This document shows positions 7,801 through 15,052 of a stretch of 24,150 nt of DNA, piece by piece. The position numbers and the translations under genes are program-made. The notes under the pieces are model-generated. The model searched no databases and was not told where the DNA came from. It saw nothing but the letters and a program-made list of their open reading frames with translations. The stretch is taken from contig CAIXZI010000358.1 of the NCBI GenBank assembly GCA_903923915.1, forward strand, positions 1-24,150. The letters are read 5' to 3'. Origin of the DNA: an uncultured Bacteroidota bacterium. Lineage in GTDB: Bacteria; Bacteroidota; Bacteroidia; B-17B0; Aurantibacillaceae. How positions within the stretch are numbered: position 1 is the first letter of the stretch; every line of letters begins with the position of its first letter.

Positions 7801-8880
7801 TTATTTTAATCTAATGCGCGGATCTAACACCCCGTAAATAACATCTACTACCATATTGGTTACCACAAAAAATGTAGCAAACACAATGGTTGCACCCATT
7901 ACTACAGGTAAATCGTTTTTGGTAAGCGCATCAAAAACTTCGTAACCAATGCCTTTCCAGCTAAATACAATTTCAACAAAAACAGCCCCTGCCATTAAAC
8001 CTGCAAACCAACCCGAAATAGCTGTAACCACAGGATTTAGTGCGTTTTTAAGCGCATGTCTCATAATAATTTTATAGAACGTTAAACCTTTTGCTTTTGC
8101 GGTACGGATATAATCTTGCGATAAAACATCTAATAACGAACTACGCATTAATTGCACAACAATGGCCAAAGGACGCATCCCAAGAGTTATAGTTGGTAGT
8201 ATCAAATTCTTAAGACTTAAATATTTTTCGCCAGTGTAATCGTCGTATTCATATAAACTTCCTATCGTTCGAAGTCCGGTGTAGTCTGCCAACACATAAC
8301 CAAACAGCCAGGCTATGATAACTCCCACAAAAAATGAGGGTGCCGACATACCCAGTGCAGATAAAATTAGAGCAAGCCTATCGAAAAAAGTATCTTTTTT
8401 AATAGCAGCCACAATACCCAAAAATATACCTACAATAGTTGCTAATATAATTGAACTAAGCGCCAATACAGCTGTTTCGGGTAGGGTTTCAATAATTATT
8501 TCAGATACTTTTCTTTTGGTAATATATGATCTTCGAAAATACGGGGCTTTGGCAACAACACAATCTCCTTCGCCAAGAGAAAGCAAATACGTGAAAGAAT
8601 ATTTTTCCGGATCTAAATAAAAACCGCTTTTTCTGTCGCTTTCGTTATGAAAAGATATGGGCGATAAATCATTCAGGTAAATAAAATACTGTGTAATAAT
8701 AGGCTTATCCCTACCCAAGTCGTGGTTAATAGCCTCAACCGCATCTTTGTTGGCACGCTGCCCAAGCATTACCGTGGCGGGGTCTCCGGGCAATACGTTA
8801 AATAAAAAAAAGATAGCGGTAATAACTCCCAACAACACCACAAACCCGTAAAATATTTTTTTAAGTATAAATTTTATCAC
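7801..8880 (-). CDS. ABC transporter permease, DppB/OppB-like (peptide/nickel family)
   Basis: 359 residues. The N-terminal membrane segment (FVVLLGVITAIFFLF) is followed by the FNVLPGDPA motif found in DppB-type permeases, then a periplasmic insert of about 75 residues (65-140). Several further membrane helices follow, with the EAA-like coupling loop RTAKAKGLTFYKIIMRHALKNAL that contacts the ATPase. The start is GTG: an in-frame stop lies two codons upstream and no ATG is available before the first helix. It would form half of a peptide or similar importer pore, but no second permease, ATPase or binding protein is in the window. It heads an operon with tpiA and prmA. Confidence 0.9.
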   Translation of the reverse strand: MIKFILKKIFYGFVVLLGVITAIFFLFNVLPGDPATVMLGQRANKDAVEAINHDLGRDKPIITQYFIYLNDLSPISFHNESDRKSGFYLDPEKYSFTYLLSLGEGDCVVAKAPYFRRSYITKRKVSEIIIETLPETAVLALSSIILATIVGIFLGIVAAIKKDTFFDRLALILSALGMSAPSFFVGVIIAWLFGYVLADYTGLRTIGSLYEYDDYTGEKYLSLKNLILPTITLGMRPLAIVVQLMRSSLLDVLSQDYIRTAKAKGLTFYKIIMRHALKNALNPVVTAISGWFAGLMAGAVFVEIVFSWKGIGYEVFDALTKNDLPVVMGATIVFATFFVVTNMVVDVIYGVLDPRIRLK

Positions 8881-8948
8881 ACGCTAAAAATGAGAGGTTT
8901 AAGGTACACAAATTTTGTTATTAACAAACAATTAAATTAATCTATACC

Positions 8949-8971
8949 TATGTGGTTGTTTAATCCACATA
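8949..8971 (-). other. Small hairpin over the mazF stop codon
   Basis: TATGTGG and CCACATA form a 7-bp stem with a 9-base loop that contains the TAA stop of mazF. No T-run follows on either strand, so it is not a clear terminator. It could stabilise the 3' end of the mazEF transcript. Confidence 0.3.
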
Positions 8972-9283
8972 AGTTTCTTGTATGGTTGTTTTTACTTTAT
9001 AAATTTCTTTTTCGGTTAATGAGCCAAATATTTTAATAATGCGTTTTCTATCAACAGTGCGTATTTGGTCAATAACCACCCAGCCCTTGGTTTTGTTGTG
9101 TTTTACTTCAACCCTTGTTGGGTAGGGTTTGGAGTTGCTTGTCATTGGTGCAACAACAATAGTTTGCAAATATTTATTCATTTCATCGGGCGAAATAATT
9201 ACGCAAGGACGCGTTTTTTTCATCTCGCTACCAATGGTTGGATCTAAGTTTACCAAAACAATTTGATACTGTTTTAGTTCCAT
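8960..9283 (-). CDS. mazF: Type II toxin, MazF/PemK family endoribonuclease
   Basis: 107 residues, standard for MazF. Toxins of this family cut mRNA at short specific sequences. The start QYQIVLVNLDPTIGSEMKKTRP is the PemK/MazF opening. R25 (in TRP) and T48 (in APMTS) sit where the family's catalytic Arg and Ser/Thr do, and the VVIDQIRTVDRKRI segment closes the beta-barrel core. It overlaps the antitoxin gene by 10 bp, as in other mazEF pairs, and is the downstream gene. All key features are present, so it is probably active. Cleavage specificity cannot be read from the sequence. Confidence 0.93.
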   Translation of the reverse strand: MELKQYQIVLVNLDPTIGSEMKKTRPCVIISPDEMNKYLQTIVVAPMTSNSKPYPTRVEVKHNKTKGWVVIDQIRTVDRKRIIKIFGSLTEKEIYKVKTTIQETYVD

Positions 9284-9519
9284 TCTTCAAGATTTTCGTC
9301 TTCAAAAAAATCAGCCATTAAAGGCTTATCGTCGCCGTTTTCGTGCATTTTTTTAAACGACTTTTCCCAACCTTTTCTGGATGCTGTTTTTGGTTTTAAG
9401 ATAATATATCCTTTTTCAAGAATTAGCTCTATGGTATCTTGAATGTTATATTTTTCAAGCAACGTCTTAGATAGGCGTATGCCTTTAGAGTTTCCAATTG
9501 ATATGAGTGATACGTCCAT
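9274..9519 (-). CDS. mazE: Type II antitoxin, MazE/AbrB-like
   Basis: 81 residues. The N-terminal swapped-hairpin AbrB/MazE DNA-binding domain is clear (SLISIGNSKGIRLSKTLLEKY, residues 4-24, then a beta segment ending GYIILKP). A disordered acidic tail (DDKPLMADFFEDENLEEWN) is the kind that threads into the MazF groove and neutralises it. It is the first gene of the pair and overlaps mazF by 10 bp. A palindrome overlapping its promoter (9530-9541) is the probable autorepression operator. Confidence 0.9.
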   Translation of the reverse strand: MDVSLISIGNSKGIRLSKTLLEKYNIQDTIELILEKGYIILKPKTASRKGWEKSFKKMHENGDDKPLMADFFEDENLEEWN

Positions 9520-9529
9520 GTTTAAAATA

Positions 9530-9568
9530 TTGTAATTACAAAGTTATTACATTTATTTTAAATTTCAA
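9530..9568 (-). promoter_or_regulatory. mazEF promoter with palindromic operator
   Basis: On the minus strand TTG (9566-9568), a 19-bp spacer and TAACTTTG (9539-9546) match the Bacteroidota TTG-N(17-23)-TAnnTTTG promoter. The 12-bp perfect palindrome TTGTAATTACAA (9530-9541) overlaps the -7 element and the start region, the expected place for MazE or MazEF to repress its own transcription. The ATG follows at 9519. Confidence 0.62.
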
Positions 9569-9571
9569 AAA

Positions 9572-10735
9572 TTAATCATCCTCGTTTTCGGGTGTTGTAT
9601 CTTTTTTGTTATCCAAGGCATCAAAAATTCTGGCTGTTTGATAAACACTTCTATCAAGACGATTGCTTAATATCACTAAAGTAGTTTTATCAGATTTACG
9701 ATATTGAAACGCGCTGCGATACCCGTGCCACCAACCGTTATGGAAGATAATAGTATCGCCGCCGTTAGGATTAATTCTAAAGCCTAAACCGTAATATCTG
9801 CCGTAAGTGGTGCGCGCATGAGGCTTAATGGCTTCGTTAATGTTGGATATTATTTTTCCCTCAAACAGATTTTTACCAAACAAAAGCATGTCATTAGGTG
9901 TAGAACAAACACCTTTATCGCCCACCACATAATCAAACTCATCTGTGCCAACAGGGCGTTTGCGGTAATCAAAAGCCATTGCCTGATTTTTCAACGTATC
10001 GCTAATGCTAAAAAAAGCGCTGTTAGTCATGCCACACACATCAAAAATATTTTTTTGTACAAAAGCCTGAAAGGTTTGTCCACTAAGCTTTTCAACCAAC
10101 AATGCCAACAAAACATAATTGGTGTTGTTGTATTGAAAGCGTCGCCCCGATTTAAAATAAGCATCGGGTTTGTGGTTGGTAAGCAAATCTAAAACACGCT
10201 GATTTGAAAATGTAACAGAATCTGCCCTTGGCAAATGATAATAAAAAAACAAGTAATTAGGTAAACCACTGGTGTGCGAAAGCAAATTTTTAATGGTAAT
10301 ATTTTGATACGGAAAATCGGGAAAATATTTTTTGATATTATCTGTAATAGCCAGTTTACCTTGCTCTGCCAGCTTTAGGATAGAAACCGCCGTAAACATT
10401 TTACTTACAGATGCTAATTGAAAAACAGATTCGTTACAAAGAATTTTTTTGCACTTAATGTTTTCAAAACCCAACGCACTTTGATATATCAACGTATCGT
10501 GATACGAAACGGCCACACAGCCATTAAACAAGCCGCGTTTAAAATCAGAGCTAAAAATAGAATCTAAAATAAAATGTTTTTTTTGTAATTTTTTTGATAG
10601 AGTAGGAGGCGACACAATTTTTTCTACATGCGCTGTAACAACTGGTTTTATTGGGTTTTCGCTTTTACCCACGCCAATATAAGATGCCAAAGCAAACAAA
10701 CAAACACCCAATATGGCTAAAAAAATTAAACGCAT
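9572..10735 (-). CDS. Beta-lactamase-fold serine hydrolase (class C / DD-peptidase-like)
   Basis: 387 residues. An N-terminal hydrophobic segment (about 3-21) is a signal peptide or anchor, placing the domain in the periplasm. The catalytic SxxK is S109-V-S-K112, the second motif is Y202-N-N, and the third is the HNG-type motif at 332-334 (FHNGWWHGY). All three hallmarks of the beta-lactamase/transpeptidase-like family (PF00144) are therefore present. Relatives include esterases, D-amino-acid peptidases and class C beta-lactamases, so a resistance role should not be assumed. The gene ends just upstream of the mazEF promoter and is divergent from the second toxin-antitoxin pair. Confidence 0.87.
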   Translation of the reverse strand: MRLIFLAILGVCLFALASYIGVGKSENPIKPVVTAHVEKIVSPPTLSKKLQKKHFILDSIFSSDFKRGLFNGCVAVSYHDTLIYQSALGFENIKCKKILCNESVFQLASVSKMFTAVSILKLAEQGKLAITDNIKKYFPDFPYQNITIKNLLSHTSGLPNYLFFYYHLPRADSVTFSNQRVLDLLTNHKPDAYFKSGRRFQYNNTNYVLLALLVEKLSGQTFQAFVQKNIFDVCGMTNSAFFSISDTLKNQAMAFDYRKRPVGTDEFDYVVGDKGVCSTPNDMLLFGKNLFEGKIISNINEAIKPHARTTYGRYYGLGFRINPNGGDTIIFHNGWWHGYRSAFQYRKSDKTTLVILSNRLDRSVYQTARIFDALDNKKDTTPENEDD

Positions 10736-10853
10736 TACTTTCTACATCGCATAATTAAAAACTTATATGCAATTTTGCAAAAAATTTAGACGGATGGCGC
10801 TTGTTCTCTAATAGAAATGAACATCGCAATGTGAGTTGTGCTAAAAAAATTTG

Positions 10854-10861
10854 TATTTTTG
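10854..10861 (+). promoter_or_regulatory. Candidate -7 element for the second toxin-antitoxin pair
   Basis: TATTTTTG fits TAnnTTTG. A TTG lies 15 bp upstream (10836-10838), slightly closer than usual. Transcription would start almost at the ATG at 10866, giving a very short or absent leader. Confidence 0.35.
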
Positions 10862-10865
10862 ATTG

Positions 10866-11099
10866 ATGAATACCGCCGAATTAAAAGTAAATGTGATAAA
10901 CCAAATAACACTACTTAAGGAAGATTATTTGGTAGAAGAAATTAAGCGCTTGCTTGATTTTGAGTTGGCACAAGGTGTTTTTAAACTTTCGTCAAAACAA
11001 AAAGAGCGCATTGCTGAAGCCAAACAAGAATTTAAAAAGGGTAAAATCTTTTCTGAAAAAACAGCCAACAAGCAAATTGACGAATGGCTAAAAAAGTAG
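10866..11099 (+). CDS. Putative antitoxin of a RelE/ParE-type toxin-antitoxin pair
   Basis: 77 residues from the ATG at 10866; a TTG one codon earlier is possible but less likely. The product is almost entirely helical and charged, with LVEEIKRLLDFEL, SSKQKERIAEAKQEFKKGKIFS and a C-terminal EWLKK. That KLSxxQKxRIxEAxxxxxxG pattern is seen in short Bacteroidota antitoxins paired with RelE/ParE toxins. No obvious ribbon-helix-helix or HTH motif is visible. It overlaps the next gene by 16 bp, supporting a coupled pair. Confidence 0.75.
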   Translation: MNTAELKVNVINQITLLKEDYLVEEIKRLLDFELAQGVFKLSSKQKERIAEAKQEFKKGKIFSEKTANKQIDEWLKK

Positions 11100-11377
11100 T
11101 TTGGACACAAAAAGCCCAACTTGAACGTGTAGAAATTTTATCGTATTGGTTTGAAAAAAACAAAACGAAAACATATAGCATAAAGTTGAACAAACTTTTT
11201 GTTGAAACACTTAAAACCTTGGCAAAACAACCCTCTTTAGGAAGAAAAACGGATGCCGCTAACGTGCGTGTAAAAGTTGTAAGAGATTATTTGCTTTTTT
11301 ATGAAACCTCCGAAACCGAATTAATTATACTTGCCATTTGGGATGGAAGAAGAAATCCTGCCCAATTTAAAATTTAA
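11084..11377 (+). CDS. Type II toxin, RelE/ParE superfamily
   Basis: 97 residues, typical. The N-terminal strand-helix VVWTQKAQLERVEILSYW is followed by a second helix (KLFVETLKTLAKQPSLGR). The C-terminal sheet is VRDYLLFYE, then LIILAIWDGRRNP, which is the common end of this superfamily. ParE members poison gyrase and RelE members cut mRNA on the ribosome; the sequence alone does not decide between them. It starts within the antitoxin gene (16-bp overlap). The pair lies immediately upstream of hemL on the same strand. Confidence 0.88.
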   Translation: MAKKVVWTQKAQLERVEILSYWFEKNKTKTYSIKLNKLFVETLKTLAKQPSLGRKTDAANVRVKVVRDYLLFYETSETELIILAIWDGRRNPAQFKI

Positions 11378-11432
11378 TTGTCTTTCAAGAACTATCACTA
11401 TTAATTAAAGATAACAATCACAAATAAAAAAT

Positions 11433-12719
11433 ATGCTTAAAAGAGATAGATCAACTTTATTGTTTGAAAAAGCAAAAACATTTTTTCCGGGTGGCGTAAA
11501 TTCGCCTGTGCGTGCATTTCGCTCTGTGGGCGGCGTTCCGCTTTTTATTAAAAAAGGAAAAGGCTCGCATATTTGGGATGCCGATGGAAATGAATACATT
11601 GATTACTGTGGCAGTTGGGGTCCGCTTATATTAGGACACGCAAATGATGCTGTGCTAAAAAAAGTTAGCGAAGTGATGCAAAACGGCACATCCTTTGGTG
11701 CGCCTACCGAGCTGGAGAATGAATTAGCTGAATTAATTATATCAAATCATAAGTTTATTGAAAAATTACGCTTTGTAAGTTCTGGTACAGAGGCTGTGAT
11801 GAGCGCTATTAGATTGGCTCGCGGCTATACCAAACGAAATAAAATTTTAAAGTTCGAAGGTTGTTTTCATGGTCATGCCGATTCTGTTTTGGTAAAAGCG
11901 GGTTCTGGCTTGGTAACTTTTGGAAACACATCATCCGCGGGCATCCCACAAAGTTTTGTAAACGAAACATTGGTTGTGCAATTAGATAATGAAGCTGCTG
12001 TTGAACAAGCGTTTAAAGAACACGGCAAAGATATAGCGTGCATCATCATCGAGCCAATTCCCGCTAACAATGGGTTGCTTTTACAACGCAAAGAGTTTTT
12101 GCAATTCTTGCGTGATATCTGTACTAAACATGGTTCGCTTTTAATTTTTGATGAAGTTATTTCGGGTTTCCGTATTGGCTTTGAAGGCGCTGCTGGTTAT
12201 TATAACATCAAACCCGATATTATGACTTTTGGTAAAATCATCGGTGGTGGTTTTCCGGTTGGTATGTATGCTTCAAGCAAAGAAATTATGAGCAACATCT
12301 CTCCCGAAGGAAATGTATACCAGGCGGGTACACTTAGCGGAAACCCCGTGGCTATGGCTGCGGGCATTGCACAGCTTACGGAATGTTTAAAACCAAATTT
12401 TTATAAAGAGTTAGAAGAAAAAACAAAAATGCTTGTTGCGGGAATTGAGGAAAAATTCAAAATTCAAAATTCAAAATTCAAAATTTTTAGCGTTGGCTCT
12501 ATCTTTTGGTTTTCATTTTCTGATAAAGAACACGTGCGCAACGCGGATGAAATTAGTGCAGACGGCATAAACCAATTTAATGCGTTGTATCATAAATGGC
12601 ACGAACATGGTGTGTACTTTGGCCCGAGTGGATATGAGGTTGGTTTTGTAAGTGCAGCTCACACCAAAGAAGACATTGAAAAAACAATTAAACTTTTTGG
12701 TGATGTTTTAAAGGCGTAA
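11433..12719 (+). CDS. hemL: Glutamate-1-semialdehyde 2,1-aminomutase
   Basis: 428 residues, normal length. This PLP enzyme makes 5-aminolevulinate from glutamate-1-semialdehyde, the second step of the C5 route to heme. Seen: the N-terminal PGGVNSPVRAF signature (19-29), the SSGTEAVMSAIRLAR cofactor region (116-130), FDEV with D240, and the PLP lysine K268 in TFGKIIGGGFPVG. The C-terminal domain ends in an HWGVYFxPS-like HEHGVYFGPSGYE. A 7-bp tandem repeat (12452-12485) encodes residues 340-351 in a loop before VGSIFWFSF. The reading frame is intact, so the present allele should be functional. An exported protein gene follows by nine bases. Confidence 0.96.
   Translation: MLKRDRSTLLFEKAKTFFPGGVNSPVRAFRSVGGVPLFIKKGKGSHIWDADGNEYIDYCGSWGPLILGHANDAVLKKVSEVMQNGTSFGAPTELENELAELIISNHKFIEKLRFVSSGTEAVMSAIRLARGYTKRNKILKFEGCFHGHADSVLVKAGSGLVTFGNTSSAGIPQSFVNETLVVQLDNEAAVEQAFKEHGKDIACIIIEPIPANNGLLLQRKEFLQFLRDICTKHGSLLIFDEVISGFRIGFEGAAGYYNIKPDIMTFGKIIGGGFPVGMYASSKEIMSNISPEGNVYQAGTLSGNPVAMAAGIAQLTECLKPNFYKELEEKTKMLVAGIEEKFKIQNSKFKIFSVGSIFWFSFSDKEHVRNADEISADGINQFNALYHKWHEHGVYFGPSGYEVGFVSAAHTKEDIEKTIKLFGDVLKA
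12452..12485 (+). repeat. Heptanucleotide tandem repeat (AAAATTC) inside hemL
   Basis: Four perfect copies of AAAATTC and six bases of a fifth lie back to back within the coding sequence, reading as FKIQNSKFKI. Because the unit is not a multiple of three, gain or loss of one copy would shift the frame. Confidence 0.95.
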
Positions 12720-12728
12720 ATTTACTTG

Positions 12729-13337
12729 ATGAAATATTTTTTCACGACTATAATTTTATTTGTTGCTTGTTTAGTTTTTTCACAAGAAGGCTTTGAGCTT
12801 GGCTATATTATTACCAATAAAGGAGATACTTTAAAGGGAAAAATAAAAGACAGAAAATATACAGCAAGCGCGCCTAATTGCGATAAAATAAGTTTTATTG
12901 ATGCTAGCGGAAAAGAAGGTGGTAAAACCGCTGATGAAATAAAACAATATTGTAAAAAAGGGACTCAGTTTTTTCGTGTGTTACCAATTGGTTTAGAGGG
13001 TAAATTAAAGTTTGCCGAAATTTTAGAATACGGCGATGTAATTTTGTTTGGTTATACAAGCAATTCATTTGTTTCAACCACAAGCGAGTTTTTATCTAAA
13101 TCTGTGGATAAAAATAAAGATGGCAAGCCGGATGCTAAAAACCTGGAATTTTTTTTTCAAAAACAAAAAGACCCAAATAGTTTAATGAAAGTAAAGCCAA
13201 AAAAGTTTCAGGAAACAGCTTTATTCTTTTTTCAAAATGATACCGCTTTAATAAAAAAAATAGAAGATAAAACCTTCAAATACGAAGACATTAGGTTTGT
13301 GGTAAAAACGCATAACGAGAATGTGCCGAAGAAATAG
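12729..13337 (+). CDS. Exported protein of unknown function
   Basis: 202 residues from the ATG at 12729, chosen over a TTG one codon earlier. A signal peptide (KYFFTTIILFVACLVFSQ) ends in the usual SQ context. The mature part begins GYIITNKGDTLKGKIKD, an opening seen in many uncharacterised Bacteroidota exported proteins that start with a DTLxGxI strand; the rest is Lys-rich with no recognisable motif. It starts nine bases after hemL, so it is probably transcribed with it, though a role in heme synthesis is not implied. Confidence 0.7.
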   Translation: MKYFFTTIILFVACLVFSQEGFELGYIITNKGDTLKGKIKDRKYTASAPNCDKISFIDASGKEGGKTADEIKQYCKKGTQFFRVLPIGLEGKLKFAEILEYGDVILFGYTSNSFVSTTSEFLSKSVDKNKDGKPDAKNLEFFFQKQKDPNSLMKVKPKKFQETALFFFQNDTALIKKIEDKTFKYEDIRFVVKTHNENVPKK

Positions 13338-13343
13338 TTAGGC

Positions 13344-13392
13344 CTGTATTTTGTACATTGTATGCTGTACCCAGACTAAATACAAGATACAG
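13344..13392. repeat. Inverted repeat between convergent genes
   Basis: CTGTATTTTGTA (13344-13355) and TACAAGATACAG (13381-13392) can pair over 12 positions with one G-U wobble, around a 25-base loop. There is no T-run. It lies between the convergent ends of the exported protein and the hydrolase genes and may stabilise or end transcripts from either side. Confidence 0.5.
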
Positions 13393-13400
13393 CGTGCAAA

Positions 13401-14243
13401 CTACAAGTTATTTATTTTATAAATATCTTTTGCTCTAATCCCTCTTTCTGTATTAGTTAGATTACAGGCTTCGTTTACAGAATCGTGCTCAAAAAACAAA
13501 GTCCAATTGTTGTTTACAGCTTGCTGTAAAATACGCTCTTTTTCTTTTAACGTTTCTAGCGGACGAACATCATAACCCATTACATACGGAATTGGCAAAT
13601 GCCCCACAGATGGCAGTAAATCAGCACAAAACAACACCTTGCTTTCTTTATAAGTTATTAAGGGCAGCATCATGCTTTCTGTATGACCGTTAACTAACAA
13701 CACCTCAATGCCCGGCAACCACTCGCCCTCTTTATCAATAAAATTTAGTTGTCCGCTTTCTTGAATGGGTAAAATGTTTTCTTTCAAAAAACTCGCTTTT
13801 TCACGCGGATTAGGGTTTGTGGCCCAATCCCAATGCTTGCCATTACTCCAATATTTTGCGTTTTTAAATGTGGGAGCTAATTTTGTTTTGTTGCTATCGG
13901 TATATTTTATGCTTCCACCGCAATGATCAAAATGTAAATGTGTAAGAAAAACATCCGTAACATCGTCAAAAGTAAAACCGTGTTTTGCAAACGATTTTTC
14001 TAAAGAATCGTCTCCGTGTAAATAATAATATGAAAAAAACTTTTCGTTTTGTTTATCGCCTAAACCGTTATCAATTAAAATTAAACGATTGCCTGTTTCA
14101 ACCAACAAGCAGCGCATGCTCCAACTGCACAGGTTGTTTTCATCTGCCGGGTTGGTTTTGTTCCAAACTGTTTTGGGTACAACGCCAAACATAGCGCCAC
14201 CATCTAACTTAAAATTTCCGCTGTTTACCGAGTATAGTTTCAT
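13401..14243 (-). CDS. Metallo-beta-lactamase-fold hydrolase
   Basis: 280 residues from the ATG at 14243, chosen because the family usually begins MKLYxVNSG; an upstream ATG at 14261 falls within the likely -7 element. The HxHxDH zinc motif is complete (H102, H104, D106, H107), followed by a later His in NGHTESMM, an Asp in FCADLLPS and a His in FEHDS, giving a full binuclear site. The family includes lactonases (AHL-type), thiolesterases and phosphodiesterases; the opening FKLDGGAMFG and overall layout are close to AHL lactonase-like members, but the substrate is not determined. No signal peptide, so cytoplasmic. Confidence 0.87.
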   Translation of the reverse strand: MKLYSVNSGNFKLDGGAMFGVVPKTVWNKTNPADENNLCSWSMRCLLVETGNRLILIDNGLGDKQNEKFFSYYYLHGDDSLEKSFAKHGFTFDDVTDVFLTHLHFDHCGGSIKYTDSNKTKLAPTFKNAKYWSNGKHWDWATNPNPREKASFLKENILPIQESGQLNFIDKEGEWLPGIEVLLVNGHTESMMLPLITYKESKVLFCADLLPSVGHLPIPYVMGYDVRPLETLKEKERILQQAVNNNWTLFFEHDSVNEACNLTNTERGIRAKDIYKINNL

Positions 14244-14260
14244 GGTATAATTTTTATGCA

Positions 14261-14293
14261 CGAATATAGGAATTAGCTTTTGGCAGTAAACAA
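14261..14293 (-). promoter_or_regulatory. Candidate promoter of the metallo-hydrolase gene
   Basis: On the minus strand TTG (14291-14293), a 22-bp spacer and TATATTCG (14261-14268) give a one-mismatch fit to TTG-N(17-23)-TAnnTTTG, 18 bp before the chosen ATG. Confidence 0.38.
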
Positions 14294-14317
14294 AAAGTAA
14301 TAAATTAGCCTTTTAAT

Positions 14318-14755
14318 ATGGTGTTTAAAGAAAATTTCAAAGAAACTATTTGTAATGCTGATGTTCATTACCTATCTGAGGGCATTGTTCATATACATTA
14401 TAAAGAAGGCTCTACCTATACGGTAGTTGAAAGTGAAAAAATATTTACCACTATAAACACCAAAACAAACCTGCAAAAAGTAAGAATACTTTTAAGTGGT
14501 GGCGACTTTGTCTCTCACGATGAAGGGTCAACTAAGTACAATGCCAGTGATAAAGTTATGGAGCGCTGTTCGGCAGTTGCTATGGTTACACAAAACTTAG
14601 CAAACAAACTGGTGGCTAATTTTTTTATGCGTTTTTATAAACCCAAATCGCCCGTAAAATTTTTCTCAAACCCAGAAGATGCTCTAAACTGGTTAAGAAA
14701 ACATAGTAATCAGCCCTTAATTATAGCAACTTCTTATTCTTCTGATGTCTTGTAG
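14318..14755 (+). CDS. STAS/SEC14-like small protein (DUF7793-type)
   Basis: 145 residues with no signal peptide, so cytoplasmic. The pattern of an N-terminal beta hairpin (VHYLSEGIVHIHYKE), a central strand plus helix, and AMVTQNLANKLVANFFMRFYKPKSPVKFF followed by DALNWLRKH is that of a Bacteroidota family annotated as STAS/SEC14-like. Members are presumed regulatory but have no settled function. Its 3' end overlaps the convergent MazG-like gene by 35 bp. It is divergent from the metallo-hydrolase gene across about 75 bp. Confidence 0.6.
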   Translation: MVFKENFKETICNADVHYLSEGIVHIHYKEGSTYTVVESEKIFTTINTKTNLQKVRILLSGGDFVSHDEGSTKYNASDKVMERCSAVAMVTQNLANKLVANFFMRFYKPKSPVKFFSNPEDALNWLRKHSNQPLIIATSYSSDVL

Positions 14756-15047
14756 AATCTCTGTTTGTTTTTTTCTGTAGATTTTCTTCCAGTGCTTTTT
14801 CTAAATCAACCCCTGTTTGGTTGGCAATGCACATTAATACAAACATAACATCAGCAAGTTCATCTCCAAGATCTTTGTTTTTATCGCTTTCTTTTTCAGA
14901 TTGCTCACCATACCTGCGACTCATGATTCGAGCCACTTCGCCAACTTCTTCGGTTAGAATAGTCATGTTGGTAAGCTCATTAAAATAACGAACCCCATGA
15001 GCTTTTATCCATTCATCTATTTTTTGTTGCGCTTGTTGGATGGTCAT
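14721..15047 (-). CDS. MazG-like nucleotide pyrophosphohydrolase
   Basis: 108 residues, the single-domain all-alpha NTP pyrophosphatase size. The metal-binding EExxE...ExxD layout is present: E33, E34, E37 in TEEVGEVAR and E63, D66 in DELADVMF. The C-terminal TNRDSTRHQK matches close relatives, supporting the stop that overlaps the neighbouring STAS-like gene by 35 bp. Such enzymes hydrolyse (d)NTPs to monophosphate and pyrophosphate, often to clean the nucleotide pool. The next minus-strand gene ends five bases upstream, so the two are likely co-transcribed. Confidence 0.88.
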   Translation of the reverse strand: MTIQQAQQKIDEWIKAHGVRYFNELTNMTILTEEVGEVARIMSRRYGEQSEKESDKNKDLGDELADVMFVLMCIANQTGVDLEKALEENLQKKTNRDSTRHQKNKKLL

Positions 15048-15052
15048 TAGGG

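Noticed and set aside
8961..8969. TAATCCACA, one base from a DnaA box
   Set aside because: Single isolated near-match explained by the mazF stop hairpin; no cluster of boxes or AT-rich unwinding element, so no oriC is claimed.
9572..10735. Serine hydrolase as an antibiotic-resistance beta-lactamase
   Set aside because: The same fold and motifs occur in esterases and DD-peptidases; sequence alone does not support a resistance call.
12452..12485. Hept repeat as CRISPR or other array
   Set aside because: Units are seven bases, in frame within hemL, with no spacers.
12526..12541. CACGTG hexamer in hemL
   Set aside because: Neither arm fits the parS consensus.
13401..14261. Longer form of the metallo-hydrolase starting at 14261
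   Set aside because: The upstream ATG overlaps the likely -7 element, and the family normally starts at the MKLY of 14243.
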